DNA of 64,000 nt from Jackrogersella multiformis (lineage: Eukaryota > Ascomycota > Sordariomycetes > Xylariales > Hypoxylaceae). Made by a program: the position numbers and the translations under genes. The stretch covers positions 4,092,001 through 4,156,000 of the forward strand of contig CADCXD010000001.1 in the NCBI GenBank assembly GCA_902806575.1, read 5' to 3'. Shown in pieces: positions 34,655-45,506 of the stretch (positions are counted from its first letter, which is position 1; the number at the start of each line of letters is the position of its first letter). The notes under the pieces were generated by a model that saw only the letters and a program-made list of their open reading frames with translations, made no database searches and had not been told where the DNA came from.

Positions 34655-37600
34655 TTAGTAATGCCAGCGAGGTTTGTTGTCTTTCGGGTTCGGCTCCACC
34701 ATACTACTACCTCTGCGCATAGCAGCACGAGCTGCTGCATGGGGGCTGCTGCGACCTGTCTCATCCGCGGCCTTCGATCTAGGCTGAGGAAGTAAACTGC
34801 TGCGACGATTGGTTGTGGCTAGGGAACTAGCTGGACGCGCTGGGTTGATGTCACCGAGACTGCTGGGAACACGACTGCCTGGCATTGGGGGCTGGAGAGA
34901 AGCCCTCCGGCTGTCGAAGGTAGAGCTGGATGCGTGTGATATAAATCGAGGCTTGATCGATGACTGCCCTGAAGAGGCAGCAGCATTAATCCGATCGCGG
35001 AAGGAGAGGCGAGAAGCGCTTTTCCTAGGAGGCGTATTTTCGGGAACTGGTGATGACGAGCCCGCCCTCGCCAGTGAACTGCGGAGAGGAAGCTTGGATG
35101 TCCCAGAAACGGGTGTTATGGAGGAACTCGACTGTGTAGAAGTAGGAGTCGTTTTGGCGTACGGGCTAGGGGTCGTAAGGCTAAGTGGCTTAAAGTTGTG
35201 TCCAACGTCAGAGTTATTAGTGTTGGTAGATCCATTCCATCGCGGGCGGTTGTCAGCAGCACTAAAACTATATCTCGGGAGACGAGTCGCCAAAGGTGTA
35301 GCAGTGCCACTCCGAGGCGGTGTCGTCAAGCTGGAAGCGCTTGATTGAAATGTAGATAGCCTAGATCCAGGGGCCCGCCGTGAAGGGGGGGCTAAACTTG
35401 AACTACTTCTGCGAGCCGCCGAGGGCTGAGGTAGATGACTCCCACCACTGGTAGTGGTCCGCCTCTTATTCTTCGTTGACGGTGTGACCGGGTCCAGGCC
35501 TAGGCTAGACATGATGACCGACGATGGCGGCGAACTTCCCGGAGTGTCATTGCCACTAGCAATGGTAGACCTATCATTCGAAAGCATGCTCGAGATGGAG
35601 TCCCGTAGCTGTTGATTCTGCTTGTCAGACTGGATTTCCTCCAGGGTGACACCCATGTTCGCCATCGACTCTCTGACTTCTGCCCACTTCGACTGTAACT
35701 CGGTATGTAGCCTGAGGATCTCCCCGTTTACGGTAAGCCTATCCATGACACCTTTATCGATGATGGACAGCACGCGCTCGATTGCCGGCCCGTAATGTAT
35801 CCTCTTGGCCTCGTAGCTCTCGATCTTCTTGCTCATGGCTGCAGGATTCGAGAGCTGCATTCCTTGGTCCGCGGCCTCGCGTAGTTTTGCCATGCTCCGG
35901 TCTACAGACTCGATCATTTTCTGAGCCTGCCTACCTGCACCGCGGAACACCAGAACCCATTTGTCTTCTCCAAGTTCCTTTCTCAGAGACTCGGCATCCT
36001 TCTCGAGCTTCTTGTAGCTGGCTTCTAACCCGTCTCTCCTCATTTCGAGCTCCTCGCAAGCTGTTGGGAAGGCACCGGACGCCCTGGCTTCAAACACGGA
36101 CAGTCGCATAGGTAAGAAGTCTAGGGATGCCCTCAGCGGCTGCATCCTTGCGAACAATGCAAGCAAGCTCGAGTCATCCTGAGTGAGTGCCGGGGTCCCC
36201 GGAGAGCTTGGACTAAGCGGAAATGAAGGTACGCTGAATCGGTTATTGCGCGCAACGGCCGGTGGGGTCTCCTCGACGATGGTCTCTAGGTCGCCAATAT
36301 CCACGCCGTCCCCATTGGAAACTGCCATTATGGATTTGTGGCGTCGCTCTTCCATCTCGAATATCAATCGGCTCAGCTCGTCCATTTCGTTCTGGATATC
36401 GCCGAGGACCATGGTCCACAGCTCTTCCCATTCCATGGCTGTCTCGACTTGTCCTTTGATGTTGTGTAAGGTGGTGCGAATCTTAGTCCATTCGTTCATG
36501 ATGGCCTCCATCTGGGTCACTGCCTTTTGCAAGTCCTCGCTAGACACGCAAGAAATATCCGGGCGGCTTTGGAGGTCTTCGATCGCGCTGACGTAGACAT
36601 TAATAAGGCCTTCAAATCTTATAATGGCATTTTCCACTTCTTCGTAACCTTCTCTGCCACCGGCCGCGGCCCATTCGACGTCATCGTCGCTATCGAGACC
36701 TCCGACGACCTCGGAAGCTTTCGATATCCAGCTCCGTATCTGTTCGGCAGCACCTAGTAAAGCTGTGGTTGCGGCCTGGGCGGTGGGAATGGCGGCAACC
36801 TTGCTCGATAGCAGTTCGGCATCAGGTAGCTGCAGCGCGGTAAGCTGAGCGAGCTGATTAGCGAACGAGGCGCGGGATATTGTGTATATGGATCCGGGCC
36901 GTTGAAGACCCAGGGGGTTGAAGTAAGAGGGCATGTCGGAAACGTATTCGACAGGAGTGTTGCCGCCAGGCGGGGTATCCTTAGGAGGTAAAGGGGGTGG
37001 CATCTCGGACTGGATTTCTAGTGTTGGGACGGGGACCACTCGTTCGAGGTGATCCCTACGCGTATCCAACTGCGCCTTGGTGCCATTTCCGTTTGTGTGG
37101 TCGGGCAATCGATATTTATTAGTGTCCATATCCAATGGCGGAGCTTCCGTTATCTCGGGCAACAGCTCAGGCTTAGAAGGGGGTTCGGCCTGAACGGTTA
37201 TGAATGGGAGTTCTTCTTCGCTCGCCACGCTCTTGCTTCGAAACGAGTCGCGACTAGACCTGGATCTCAAAAGCTGGAGAGGGCTTCCGGCACCTTTCCA
37301 AGGACGACCACGTCGTTCGACGACTGTTTCGGTGGAATTGGCCTGGTGATTCCGATCGAGTACGCGTAGCTGGTCTTCCGAAAGGCGACCGATTCGTTCC
37401 TGATTCGGGGATAGACCAGAAGACGACGAGTTCCTTTGAGAACCGAATCCCAATGCCTTAAGGCGTGCAGCTAACCCAGGTGAAGGTTTGCGCGGTTGAT
37501 GATTTTTAGTCTTGATGGAAGAGTTGCTAGTGTTGTCGGGGTTGTGGTTGTGGTTGTTATTGTTATTGCTGCTGCCGTTGCCGTTGCTGTGGCTGTAATT

Positions 37601-37969
37601 ATTATTATTATCGTCTGCTGGAAGAGGTCTGAGATGTGCCAAATCGGTCGGGATGTCAGAGAATGTCAAAAGTTCAAGCTGCGGGTCGACGGCATTTTGT
37701 TGCGGACAGTTAAGCGATCCTGGCTCCGAAAAAGCGGAGGTCGTCGGTGTGGGAGATTGGCGAGAGGTGGAAGTAGAAGTAGAAGAGGTAGGTCGGATAA
37801 TGGTATGTTGCTGTTGGTGGCTTTGATGGTTTAGTGATGTAAAAGCTGGAGGTGCCTTTGCTTCTGTTGCTGTCGTTGTCCTTGTTGTTGCTGCTGTTGT
37901 TGCTGCCGCCGCTGCATCTGGTGGTGCTGGTGCTGGTGCAGCTGGACCGGCTCCAGATGGGCCTGTCAT
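34655..37969 (-). CDS. KAR9: KAR9-family cortical/microtubule plus-end protein
   Basis: A single uninterrupted frame of 1104 residues. Residues 1-170 are low-complexity (Ala/Pro/Thr then Asn/Ser/His runs). The KAR9 domain follows at roughly 370-800, built of long helices: AEQIRSWISKASEVVGGLD, NAIIRFEGLINVYVSAIEDL, WEELWTMVLGDIQNEMDEL and SYEAKRIHYGPAIERVLSI. The C-terminal third is Ser/Arg/Pro-rich and basic, with several SRLPxS-like and SKLPLR stretches like the EB1-binding SxIP elements of yeast Kar9. Kar9 couples microtubule plus ends (Bim1/EB1) to myosin V on actin to orient the spindle. The ending DNKPRWHY is characteristic of fungal orthologues as I recall. The start at 37969 is followed by Ala-rich sequence, so a downstream start is possible. 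Confidence 0.92.
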   Translation of the reverse strand: MTGPSGAGPAAPAPAPPDAAAAATTAATTRTTTATEAKAPPAFTSLNHQSHQQQHTIIRPTSSTSTSTSRQSPTPTTSAFSEPGSLNCPQQNAVDPQLELLTFSDIPTDLAHLRPLPADDNNNNYSHSNGNGSSNNNNNHNHNPDNTSNSSIKTKNHQPRKPSPGLAARLKALGFGSQRNSSSSGLSPNQERIGRLSEDQLRVLDRNHQANSTETVVERRGRPWKGAGSPLQLLRSRSSRDSFRSKSVASEEELPFITVQAEPPSKPELLPEITEAPPLDMDTNKYRLPDHTNGNGTKAQLDTRRDHLERVVPVPTLEIQSEMPPPLPPKDTPPGGNTPVEYVSDMPSYFNPLGLQRPGSIYTISRASFANQLAQLTALQLPDAELLSSKVAAIPTAQAATTALLGAAEQIRSWISKASEVVGGLDSDDDVEWAAAGGREGYEEVENAIIRFEGLINVYVSAIEDLQSRPDISCVSSEDLQKAVTQMEAIMNEWTKIRTTLHNIKGQVETAMEWEELWTMVLGDIQNEMDELSRLIFEMEERRHKSIMAVSNGDGVDIGDLETIVEETPPAVARNNRFSVPSFPLSPSSPGTPALTQDDSSLLALFARMQPLRASLDFLPMRLSVFEARASGAFPTACEELEMRRDGLEASYKKLEKDAESLRKELGEDKWVLVFRGAGRQAQKMIESVDRSMAKLREAADQGMQLSNPAAMSKKIESYEAKRIHYGPAIERVLSIIDKGVMDRLTVNGEILRLHTELQSKWAEVRESMANMGVTLEEIQSDKQNQQLRDSISSMLSNDRSTIASGNDTPGSSPPSSVIMSSLGLDPVTPSTKNKRRTTTSGGSHLPQPSAARRSSSSLAPPSRRAPGSRLSTFQSSASSLTTPPRSGTATPLATRLPRYSFSAADNRPRWNGSTNTNNSDVGHNFKPLSLTTPSPYAKTTPTSTQSSSSITPVSGTSKLPLRSSLARAGSSSPVPENTPPRKSASRLSFRDRINAAASSGQSSIKPRFISHASSSTFDSRRASLQPPMPGSRVPSSLGDINPARPASSLATTNRRSSLLPQPRSKAADETGRSSPHAAARAAMRRGSSMVEPNPKDNKPRWHY

Positions 37970-38086
37970 TTACCAAAATAGGTTATCGGGTTTCCCTTAG
38001 GTTTCCCTTGGTATATATCACTTATTATTATTATTTTCTGTCCTTTTTTTCCCTTCTCTCTTATATCTCCCTGATACTTTGCTCTC

Positions 38087-38143
38087 AATTCCGATTCCGA
38101 TTCCGATTCCTCGTTGGTCTTTGGTCTCTGGTCTTTGGTCTTT
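38087..38143. repeat. Adjacent ATTCCG and GGTCTTT tandem repeats
   Basis: About four ATTCCG units (38087-38110) followed by about four GGTCTTT/GGTCTCT units (38115-38143), just upstream of the KAR9 coding start on the minus strand. Confidence 0.85.
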
Positions 38144-39143
38144 AGATGAGGCAGCAGTCTGTGTTGTTGCCCACTTCTTGCTGCACGGCACAGACAAAAG
38201 CGATGGGCTCCTTGCTTTTTTGGTCTGCAAGCCACGGGATGATCTCCTTTTTTTTCTTCTAGGTTGGATTTTTCTGGGATGGAGTTAATGGAATTACACG
38301 AATTACACGTAGTGTACAGTTTATGTGGTCGGAGATGGGAAGGAATTGGCGTGTCGGTCGAGTTGTGTAGCTTTGATTGGTGCTTCGATTGGTGCTCGAG
38401 TTGCTTGATTGGTGGGGGGCAGTTGACTAGTCACGTACTATGTATCGAGTACATGTGTACCTGGGCTAGGTAGGTATGTACCTCCAACCTTAACCTTGTA
38501 TGCCGTTAAGTCGCGTCTGGTGGATGTGTGTTGACTGCCTTTTAATTGCCCATGCACAGGCAGTGGCAGGTAAGAAATTTAATACTTACAAGGTTGGTAC
38601 GTCCACCAAAACCTTATGCAACCGATGTAGCCAGTAGGTAACTTTTCCCTTCCAATTCAGTTTAATGAAATCTCAGGTAGCCATCCAGACTGCCAGAGCA
38701 CTAGGTACCTAGGGCACCCAAAGGTAACACTTCCCCTTTTACGGTAGCGTGCAGTACCTTGATAGCACTGGCAAGGGGGGTCCTGTAAAAAGCTTCCACC
38801 TTTGACTTCCGAAGGTTTGTAAGGAACTATGAACTAAACTAAGTGGGTCGATGGGTCGAACCAATTTTAGTCTTGTATCGGGTCCTTGGTCTGTTTAACA
38901 ACCGTTCTTCAAATCGAACATCAACGATAATTCTTCGATATTCCTTCGATCATTCTTCGATGATGATTCTATCCGAGTGCGAAGAAAAGAGAAACCAATC
39001 GAGCTCGACGGAGAATTCAGGCACAAGCCTGGCCGATTTAGAATTCGTCCCGCAGTTGGCAGTTGTAAGTACCTAGGTGGGTAAGTATGGTGTAAAGGTC
39101 GTAACGAACGAATAAACAAAGGGATCAGATATGCGATGCTGGT

Positions 39144-39170
39144 TGGCTGGCTGGCTGGCTGGCTGGCTGG
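39144..39170. repeat. (TGGC)n tetranucleotide microsatellite
   Basis: Six to seven perfect TGGC units in a gene-free spacer. Confidence 0.93.
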
Positions 39171-41152
39171 TTCACCCAAGAACCATAATTCCTTAAAAAC
39201 GAAGGTAAAGAAGAATAAGACAATTCAAACTTGTCAGGAGTACGTCGATGCCCAATAAGCGGCTTGTTCCTAAACCACTTTTCAAAGTAGTCTCGGACCG
39301 TTACAATCGACCAGACAGAATGTATCAAGAGGCAACAATTTGTGCATCTGTCACAAACCGGTCAATGGGCATCGACGTACATACATACGACACGACCTGA
39401 CACAAAGTGGTACATAAGAAATATCAGCCGATGGAGACGAAAACTGAGGGAAAAGATGGCGAGGTAACATTGTTTCGTGCAGTTGCGTACTATCTAATTA
39501 AATAATAGGCATGGCAACCCAAGAGTCCTCTCTCTCCGGGGTCACGGTCATTCATTCATCAGGATTCATCAGGATTCAGACCCAGTTTCCGGGATACTCA
39601 TTCATTCGAGGCTCGGTTTTTTCGAGATAATACCCTAGCAGCCCGGCGGATTAGCTGATAACAGACAATGCCCGGAATGCCTCACGGGTATTAATAAGAA
39701 TACCTGTGGGGACGGCACGTCAAGTTAGCTAGTGTAGTTAGGTAGCTGGGTAGCTCGTCTTTATTATTGCCTAGGTACTTAAAGAGTCGACGATATGGAA
39801 GTAAACATTTCTTTTATGTCGCAAAGCTTTCCTAAATGAGCATGGAATCTATTATCACCATGCTAAGGATCTCACTCCTTATTCCTTGCAACTAGTGTAT
39901 TCTGCTAGGAAATATTAAAGACGATGCCTCAGAGTGCCTCGTGCACCAAGACCCGGAAGGCCTTCCTAGCATGCCACATGGGTCATCTTAAGGCTCGCCG
40001 AACCGTTGGCTAGGACTACCAGGAACAGGATGCCAACATATCTTATCCAAGCTGCCAAGTTGGATTAAACCGGAGTCGACGAAGAGGGAAATGGAAGATT
40101 GCAACGCAGCGGATGATCCATGAAATGAGGATATGTAGATAATATGGCATGCCTGTTTTACGACATTACCTATAGTATCATACAAGATTAAGAGTCTTTC
40201 GATTAAACTAGGTTAAGCAAATGTCTATTACCAGTAGATAAGAATTGTGGTGAGGGAAGTCGAGCAGAGCTTCTAGAAACACCATCCCGCGCATTAGGCG
40301 TTAACCTTCCTGCAGGAATTATGCAGATGCAGTTAAGACGAAATCAACTACCATGTACCTAGGTAGTGTAAACATCCATCACTTGCAGGATTCAGAACTG
40401 TCTGTGCTATTTGCGGGGAGATTCGACAATTCATGTGTCTTTAAGATGTGGATAGGTAGTAGATGCAGCTAGGTATACCTAGTGTACAGTAGTTATTCAT
40501 GGTGTATGTTTTGCGGGATTCCAACCTGTCGAGAATGAAAAATGAAATGATTCCGATTAACAGAAAAGGGAGGGAATCCAAAAAAGTCTCACACGATTCT
40601 ACGAGATGGAATGCTAGGTAATTAAATCTCGTTGCCCAGCCAGCCGATACAGTCCAGGGCCTCCAACGTACCGTATTTAATTGTTAACTTCAATACCAGG
40701 TGGATTAATACTTACCGAGGTACATAGGTACCTAAGGTAAGTATGTATAAGTCAAGTAATTGTTCCACGTAGCAAACGATATCAAAGTCATTTTCTCTTA
40801 ACATTGTCCTTCATCGATTTCTAATAATGTCTTTAGTAAGAATAATATAACAAAAGCCCAAGCGTGAAAAGATTCGAAAAGAACTGTCTTGTTTGAATAC
40901 CTACTTCGAGGTACCTAGGTAAGTATACATGTGTACAGCTTCAAGCTTCTGCCGATACTAAGAACAGAAAAGGGGCGAAATAATTAGCTCTGATTGGTCG
41001 ACGGCTCTCCCGTTTCGTTTTACGCGTCTCCACTTAGCCGAGGACCGATTTGACGCGATATAGGGTAATAAATAATTTATAAACCCCTTGTTCTTTCTCC
41101 AAAGTCCCACTCTCACTCACAGACACATCACGCTAGGCAACAAGTGGTAAGA

Positions 41153-41188
41153 TACCTACCTAGGTACCTACACTAGGTAGGTAGGTAT
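41153..41188. repeat. TACCTA / TAGGTA inverted low-complexity repeat
   Basis: TACCTACCTAGGTACCTAC followed by CTAGGTAGGTAGGTA is a self-complementary microsatellite capable of cruciform or hairpin formation. It lies about 500 bp before the gene at 41687. Confidence 0.8.
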
Positions 41189-41686
41189 CCCCTCCCAATC
41201 GATCTCATAATAGAGGAAGCGGCCGCCTGTGTGTGGGTGCGGATGCGGGTGTGGGTGCGTTTCTGTAACTGCTTATCCTCCGACACATAACTCGATACCA
41301 ATTTGTTTCATATTATTTACAAACTTCTTTAGGTAGACAACCTTCGTAGACAACTTTCCTACACAAACTTCATAGCGCTCGATGGTTCGCAAAGCTCACC
41401 CGCCGATTAGGGGAGCGCTCTTTTCACATTTATATTGATCTATTCCGGCTTCGCAGGAAGCTTTTGAAGCTGTTGAACAGCCCTGACGCACTTTCGTTTG
41501 GCCCTGTGCTCTCCGCTCTTTAGTTTTCGATTTTCGATTTTCGAATCTCGAATTCTGTTTTTCAATTTCCCTTTTCATAACAAGATTCACTCCGTCGACC
41601 CGACCAAAACCGCATATATCATATTCATATAACAGTCTTCTCGACTAGACTAGTACTCGAAAATTCCAGATCTCGGAATATTAGTC

Positions 41687-43219
41687 ATGTCAGCCAATCA
41701 AGAAGAGCGACCAACGTTCCGCCGTGATCCCCCCTCCCCTGAGACAACACCTAGTGCCGCCATACGTGCTAATAGGGCGGACGCGGCTCGATGTCTCTCG
41801 ACACCCTCGTCCATCTCCCGCTCCTCGAGTGCCGACCGTGATTCGCTTGGTGGTGATGCGAATTCTAGACTGTCTTCTTCGAGCTTTCAGTCCAGAAGAT
41901 CAGATACCAGCATTGCCTCTTCACGCTTATCCACCGGAAGCCTTGACAGGTCTCTCAAGAAGCGTGGGTATACAAAACCGTACGCGACAGATTTCGCTTC
42001 TAGTGCAAGACACCGAGAGAGCGTTCTGAGTTTGGGAAGCATATCCCACCTCCAGTACTACTTTGCGAGGACGGGCCTGTTGGACGGGAAAGGAGGTCAA
42101 CTAGCGAGGAAGCGACATCCCCGAGCGACCTTGGACCTGTCGCAGCTGGATGGCTCCGCTCTGTTGAGTCCAAGGTCAGATGTTGATTCATCGTATGCCA
42201 GCAGCCCAGACCTTGGTGCTCACAACTTCACCGGGGGTCCCATGGTTGAATCGCCTACTGAAGACCAGGATGGATTCTACTCGGATGAGTACGAGGATCC
42301 CGATCCGGACGTCCTACCGCCAACCACGAGTACCTATAACCATAGGGAAAAGCACATCCCCAAACCGCCCACCATTGAGGAGTTGAAAGCAGACCTGACA
42401 AAGGCGTTAGATACTGCCTCGAGCAAATTGGTAGAGTGTTCTCCGTCACCCAAGACCCACCCCCCCAAGACACAAACCCAGTACGAAGTCCAGGGAGTGC
42501 AGTTGCTCGATGTGATGACGCTGGGTATCCGTGCTGCAAAGATTTATTACACTGCACACGAGCATCCGGACCGTCTGGATACTATCAGATCCGAGAAGGA
42601 AATACGCTCGGAGCTGCTTTCAGTGATGGAGGTTTTGAAACACATGGCAACTAGGAGTTTTACCGGTGGTCCTCGTGGAGACGAGTACAAGACGATGATG
42701 TCTTGGATTGAAAGCATACGCGACATGCTCAGAAAGGAGGAAGAAATTGAGAAAGCTGAGCATGTTGAAAGGATGAGCTGGACATGGTTGAAGGGAGACT
42801 GGACCGGAAGAGAAGTCGAACGCGAGATCGCATTCCTGAGTTCGATCGACACCGAAGCCGAGCCGTTGCCTCCATGGACACCAGTCGATAAGGCAACACA
42901 GTTGCCAACACCTTTCCTAGAAAGCATGCAGAACGGACTCAGACTTGTCAAGCTTCACAACGCGGCAGTCAGAAAGTCTCGGCGACGGTTCGGCGCCATC
43001 GGGACATTCCACACAGATACACAGAAACCGTACAGATGTGCAGATAATCTTCGATACTGGATCAAGGCAGCCGAACTGCGGTGGGAGGTGATGCTGAAAG
43101 TGGAAGTGATGGGCGTGGTATACAACAGCGACCCTCAAGTATGGGTAGATTTCGAGGCAGCAATCTGGAAATGGTGCCAGAAGGTGAGGGAGGAGATCAC
43201 CGCCGACTGGGAGAGTTGA
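41687..43219 (+). CDS. Conserved fungal hypothetical protein (510 aa)
   Basis: A single intronless frame of 510 residues. The first about 80 residues are Ser/Arg-rich and disordered. They are followed by SHLQYYFARTGLLDGKGGQ (about 120-138), a motif I recognise only as recurring in fungal hypothetical proteins. An acidic/Pro-rich linker leads into a mostly helical C-terminal half (about 230-510) rich in Trp, Arg and Glu (SWIESIRDMLRKEEEIEKAE, WTWLKGDWTGREVEREIAFL, NLRYWIKAAELRWEVMLKVE). No catalytic motif, signal peptide or membrane segment is seen. Codon use and the length of the frame argue that it is real. Function is unknown, and a cytoplasmic scaffold or septation-type role would be a guess. 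Confidence 0.85.
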   Translation: MSANQEERPTFRRDPPSPETTPSAAIRANRADAARCLSTPSSISRSSSADRDSLGGDANSRLSSSSFQSRRSDTSIASSRLSTGSLDRSLKKRGYTKPYATDFASSARHRESVLSLGSISHLQYYFARTGLLDGKGGQLARKRHPRATLDLSQLDGSALLSPRSDVDSSYASSPDLGAHNFTGGPMVESPTEDQDGFYSDEYEDPDPDVLPPTTSTYNHREKHIPKPPTIEELKADLTKALDTASSKLVECSPSPKTHPPKTQTQYEVQGVQLLDVMTLGIRAAKIYYTAHEHPDRLDTIRSEKEIRSELLSVMEVLKHMATRSFTGGPRGDEYKTMMSWIESIRDMLRKEEEIEKAEHVERMSWTWLKGDWTGREVEREIAFLSSIDTEAEPLPPWTPVDKATQLPTPFLESMQNGLRLVKLHNAAVRKSRRRFGAIGTFHTDTQKPYRCADNLRYWIKAAELRWEVMLKVEVMGVVYNSDPQVWVDFEAAIWKWCQKVREEITADWES

Positions 43220-44100
43220 AGAAGAAAAATATAAGCACCGACCAAGGTATTTTTTTTATGAGTTACGATATTTCATACATATTCGATGCAGGAAGTTCCA
43301 AAGATGGGACTTCGGAGTGCTTGGTGAGCGGGCTAAAACATCGACGGCCAATCCCCCACGCTAGGAGGACGCTATTGCATCACGATTTACACCATATATA
43401 CCCCCAACGCATAGTATTGATACTGCTACATTCTTCCGACAGTCCTCGAGAGTTTCGAACATCAAGGATAACTTCTAAGTTATGAACAAACAAGTTTCAT
43501 ATTTCTTATCAACTTTTAACTGCATTACATAGCTTGTTTAGTCAGGATTTGAGATACATGGTACCATTTGTTTTAATAAATAAAAATATATGAATAAAAT
43601 CAAAGCAGTGTGAAGATTATTATAAGCTACCTAGGTATCTACCTGGTATATGTGATAATAGTAGTGTTTATTATTTGAAGTGCATACTTCCCAAATAGGT
43701 ATGTGTTTGGCTGATATTCTTTACACAGTATGGAAGTTGAAGACTGCATTCTTACGATAAGTACCAAGTCTATGGTCTATGTGCATTATGTAATAATCCG
43801 GCAGAAGTTCGGGTCTAGGTGGACCCGAGCTTAGCAGACCCGACCAGGCAAACGGAAGCTTCATCAGCTAAACTGACGGTAGCAACCGCCTCGTCGTTGA
43901 AGCTCCATCATAACTTTATTGACCTTTCCGCGAAATCATTTCGATTTATTTCTCCCCTCTACCACATTTCAATCCCCAACTTAGTCGATACTCAATCTTC
44001 CGAACGAATAATATAACATCCGCAATCCGTTCCCACCACTTAATACTCCACCAAACTCGCACCATTATCATCATCATCGTCATCAACAACAACACACATT
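43220..44100. other. Intergenic between hypothetical gene and RPT4
   Basis: AT-rich 3' flank, then the RPT4 promoter with pyrimidine tracts and CAT/CAA repeats in the leader (about 44060-44100). No gene is seen. Confidence 0.55.
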
Positions 44101-45506
44101 ATGTCCTCGGACCAAGAACGAGAGCACGCGCTCCAGGCCCTCCGAGCCAAGCTCATCGAGTCGCGAGAGTGGGAGTCGAAGCTCAAGGCGTTACGTGTAG
44201 AGATTAAGGGATTAGAGAAAGAGTTTAACCAGACGGAAGAGAACATTAAGGCTCTACAAAGTGTCGGACAGATCATCGGCGAAGTCTTGAAACAGTTAGA
44301 CGAGGAAAGATGTACGCCTCGCACCTATTTGGATTTTGGATCCTGGATTTCACATCAGAATAATAAGCTGACTCGAGATTGTCCTTCTAGTTATTGTCAA
44401 AGCCTCTTCGGGTCCCCGCTATGTTGTCGGCTGCAGGTCTAAAGTCGACAAATCAAAGCTGAAGCAGGGAACCCGCGTAGCCCTAGATATGACAACCCTC
44501 ACTATCATGCGAATGCTACCGCGAGAAGTCGACCCGCTCGTCTACAACATGTCACTAGAGGATCCAGGCCAAGTCAGCTTCGCAGGTATCGGCGGCTTAA
44601 ACGACCAAATCCGTGAGCTGCGCGAGGTCATCGAGCTTCCGCTGAAGAACCCAGAACTATTCCTAAGAGTGGGTATCAAACCGCCCAAGGGCGTGCTGCT
44701 GTACGGACCTCCGGGTACGGGAAAGACGCTGCTGGCGAGAGCTGTAGCCAGCAGTTTAGAGACCAACTTCTTAAAAGGTAAATATGGCATGACACCTCTA
44801 TTCTACGTTGCGCGGATTCTAGCTAGACCTTGTGCTTTAGCTAACACATAAATTTCTTCGCCAATAGTCGTTTCCTCAGCAATCGTCGACAAGTATATCG
44901 GCGAGTCGGCTCGGCTGATACGAGAGATGTTCGGATACGCCAAGGAACACGAGCCATGCATTATCTTCATGGACGAGATCGATGCTATCGGTGGCCGACG
45001 ATTCTCGGAGGGTACTAGCGCAGACCGCGAGATACAACGGACACTCATGGAGCTCCTGAACCAGCTCGACGGTTTCGATTACCTAGGCAAGACCAAAATC
45101 ATCATGGCAACGAACCGACCCGACACTTTAGATCCGGCGCTGTTGCGTGCCGGCCGTCTCGATCGCAAGCTCGAGATCCCGCTGCCGAACGAGGTCGGAC
45201 GCCTTGAGATTTTAAAGATTCACGCCCAGAGCGTTGTCACCGAGGGCGATATCGACTTTGAGAGCGTAGTCAAAATGAGCGACGGCCTGAACGGAGCGGA
45301 CTTGCGGAACGTGGTTACCGAAGCGTAAGTTTTTAACATTATATCTCCAGTCTGCCGTGGCGTATGTGCTAATTTCGGTTCCTAGCGGTCTATTCGCCAT
45401 CAAGGCCTACCGGGACGCCGTCAACCAGGACGACTTCAACAAGGCGGTGCGGAAGCTAGCGGAGGCGAAGAAACTGGAAGGCAAGTTGGAATACCAGAAG
45501 CTATGA
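44101..45506 (+). CDS. RPT4: 26S proteasome regulatory particle AAA-ATPase Rpt4
   Basis: Four exons: 44101-44311, 44391-44777, 44868-45324 and 45386-45506, encoding 391 residues, the normal Rpt4 length. The N-terminal coiled coil (about 1-70) is followed by the OB-fold (FIVKASSGPRYVVGC, KLKQGTRVALDMTTLTIMR). The AAA+ domain has pore-proximal and nucleotide-binding signatures: Walker A GPPGTGKT (about 176-183), Walker B IIFMDEIDAIGGRR and the Arg-finger segment DPALLRAGRLDRK. The protein ends LEGKLEYQKL, without an HbYX motif, as expected for Rpt4. It forms part of the Rpt1-6 hexamer that unfolds ubiquitylated substrates into the 20S core. Another proteasome gene (Pre4) lies 9 kb away, with an unrelated gene between. 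Confidence 0.97.

Larger units (their letters stand above)
37970..41686. other. Gene-poor intergenic region upstream of KAR9, 3.7 kb
   Basis: No supportable gene. It holds ATTCCG and GGTCTTT tandem repeats (38087-38143), a (TGGC)n array (39144-39170), many TAGGTA/CCTAGG palindromes (about 38466, 38701, 40357, 40728, 40910 and 41153-41188) and a GGTGCGGATGCGGGTG tract near 41238. The right end is the pyrimidine-rich promoter of the gene at 41687. Confidence 0.5.
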
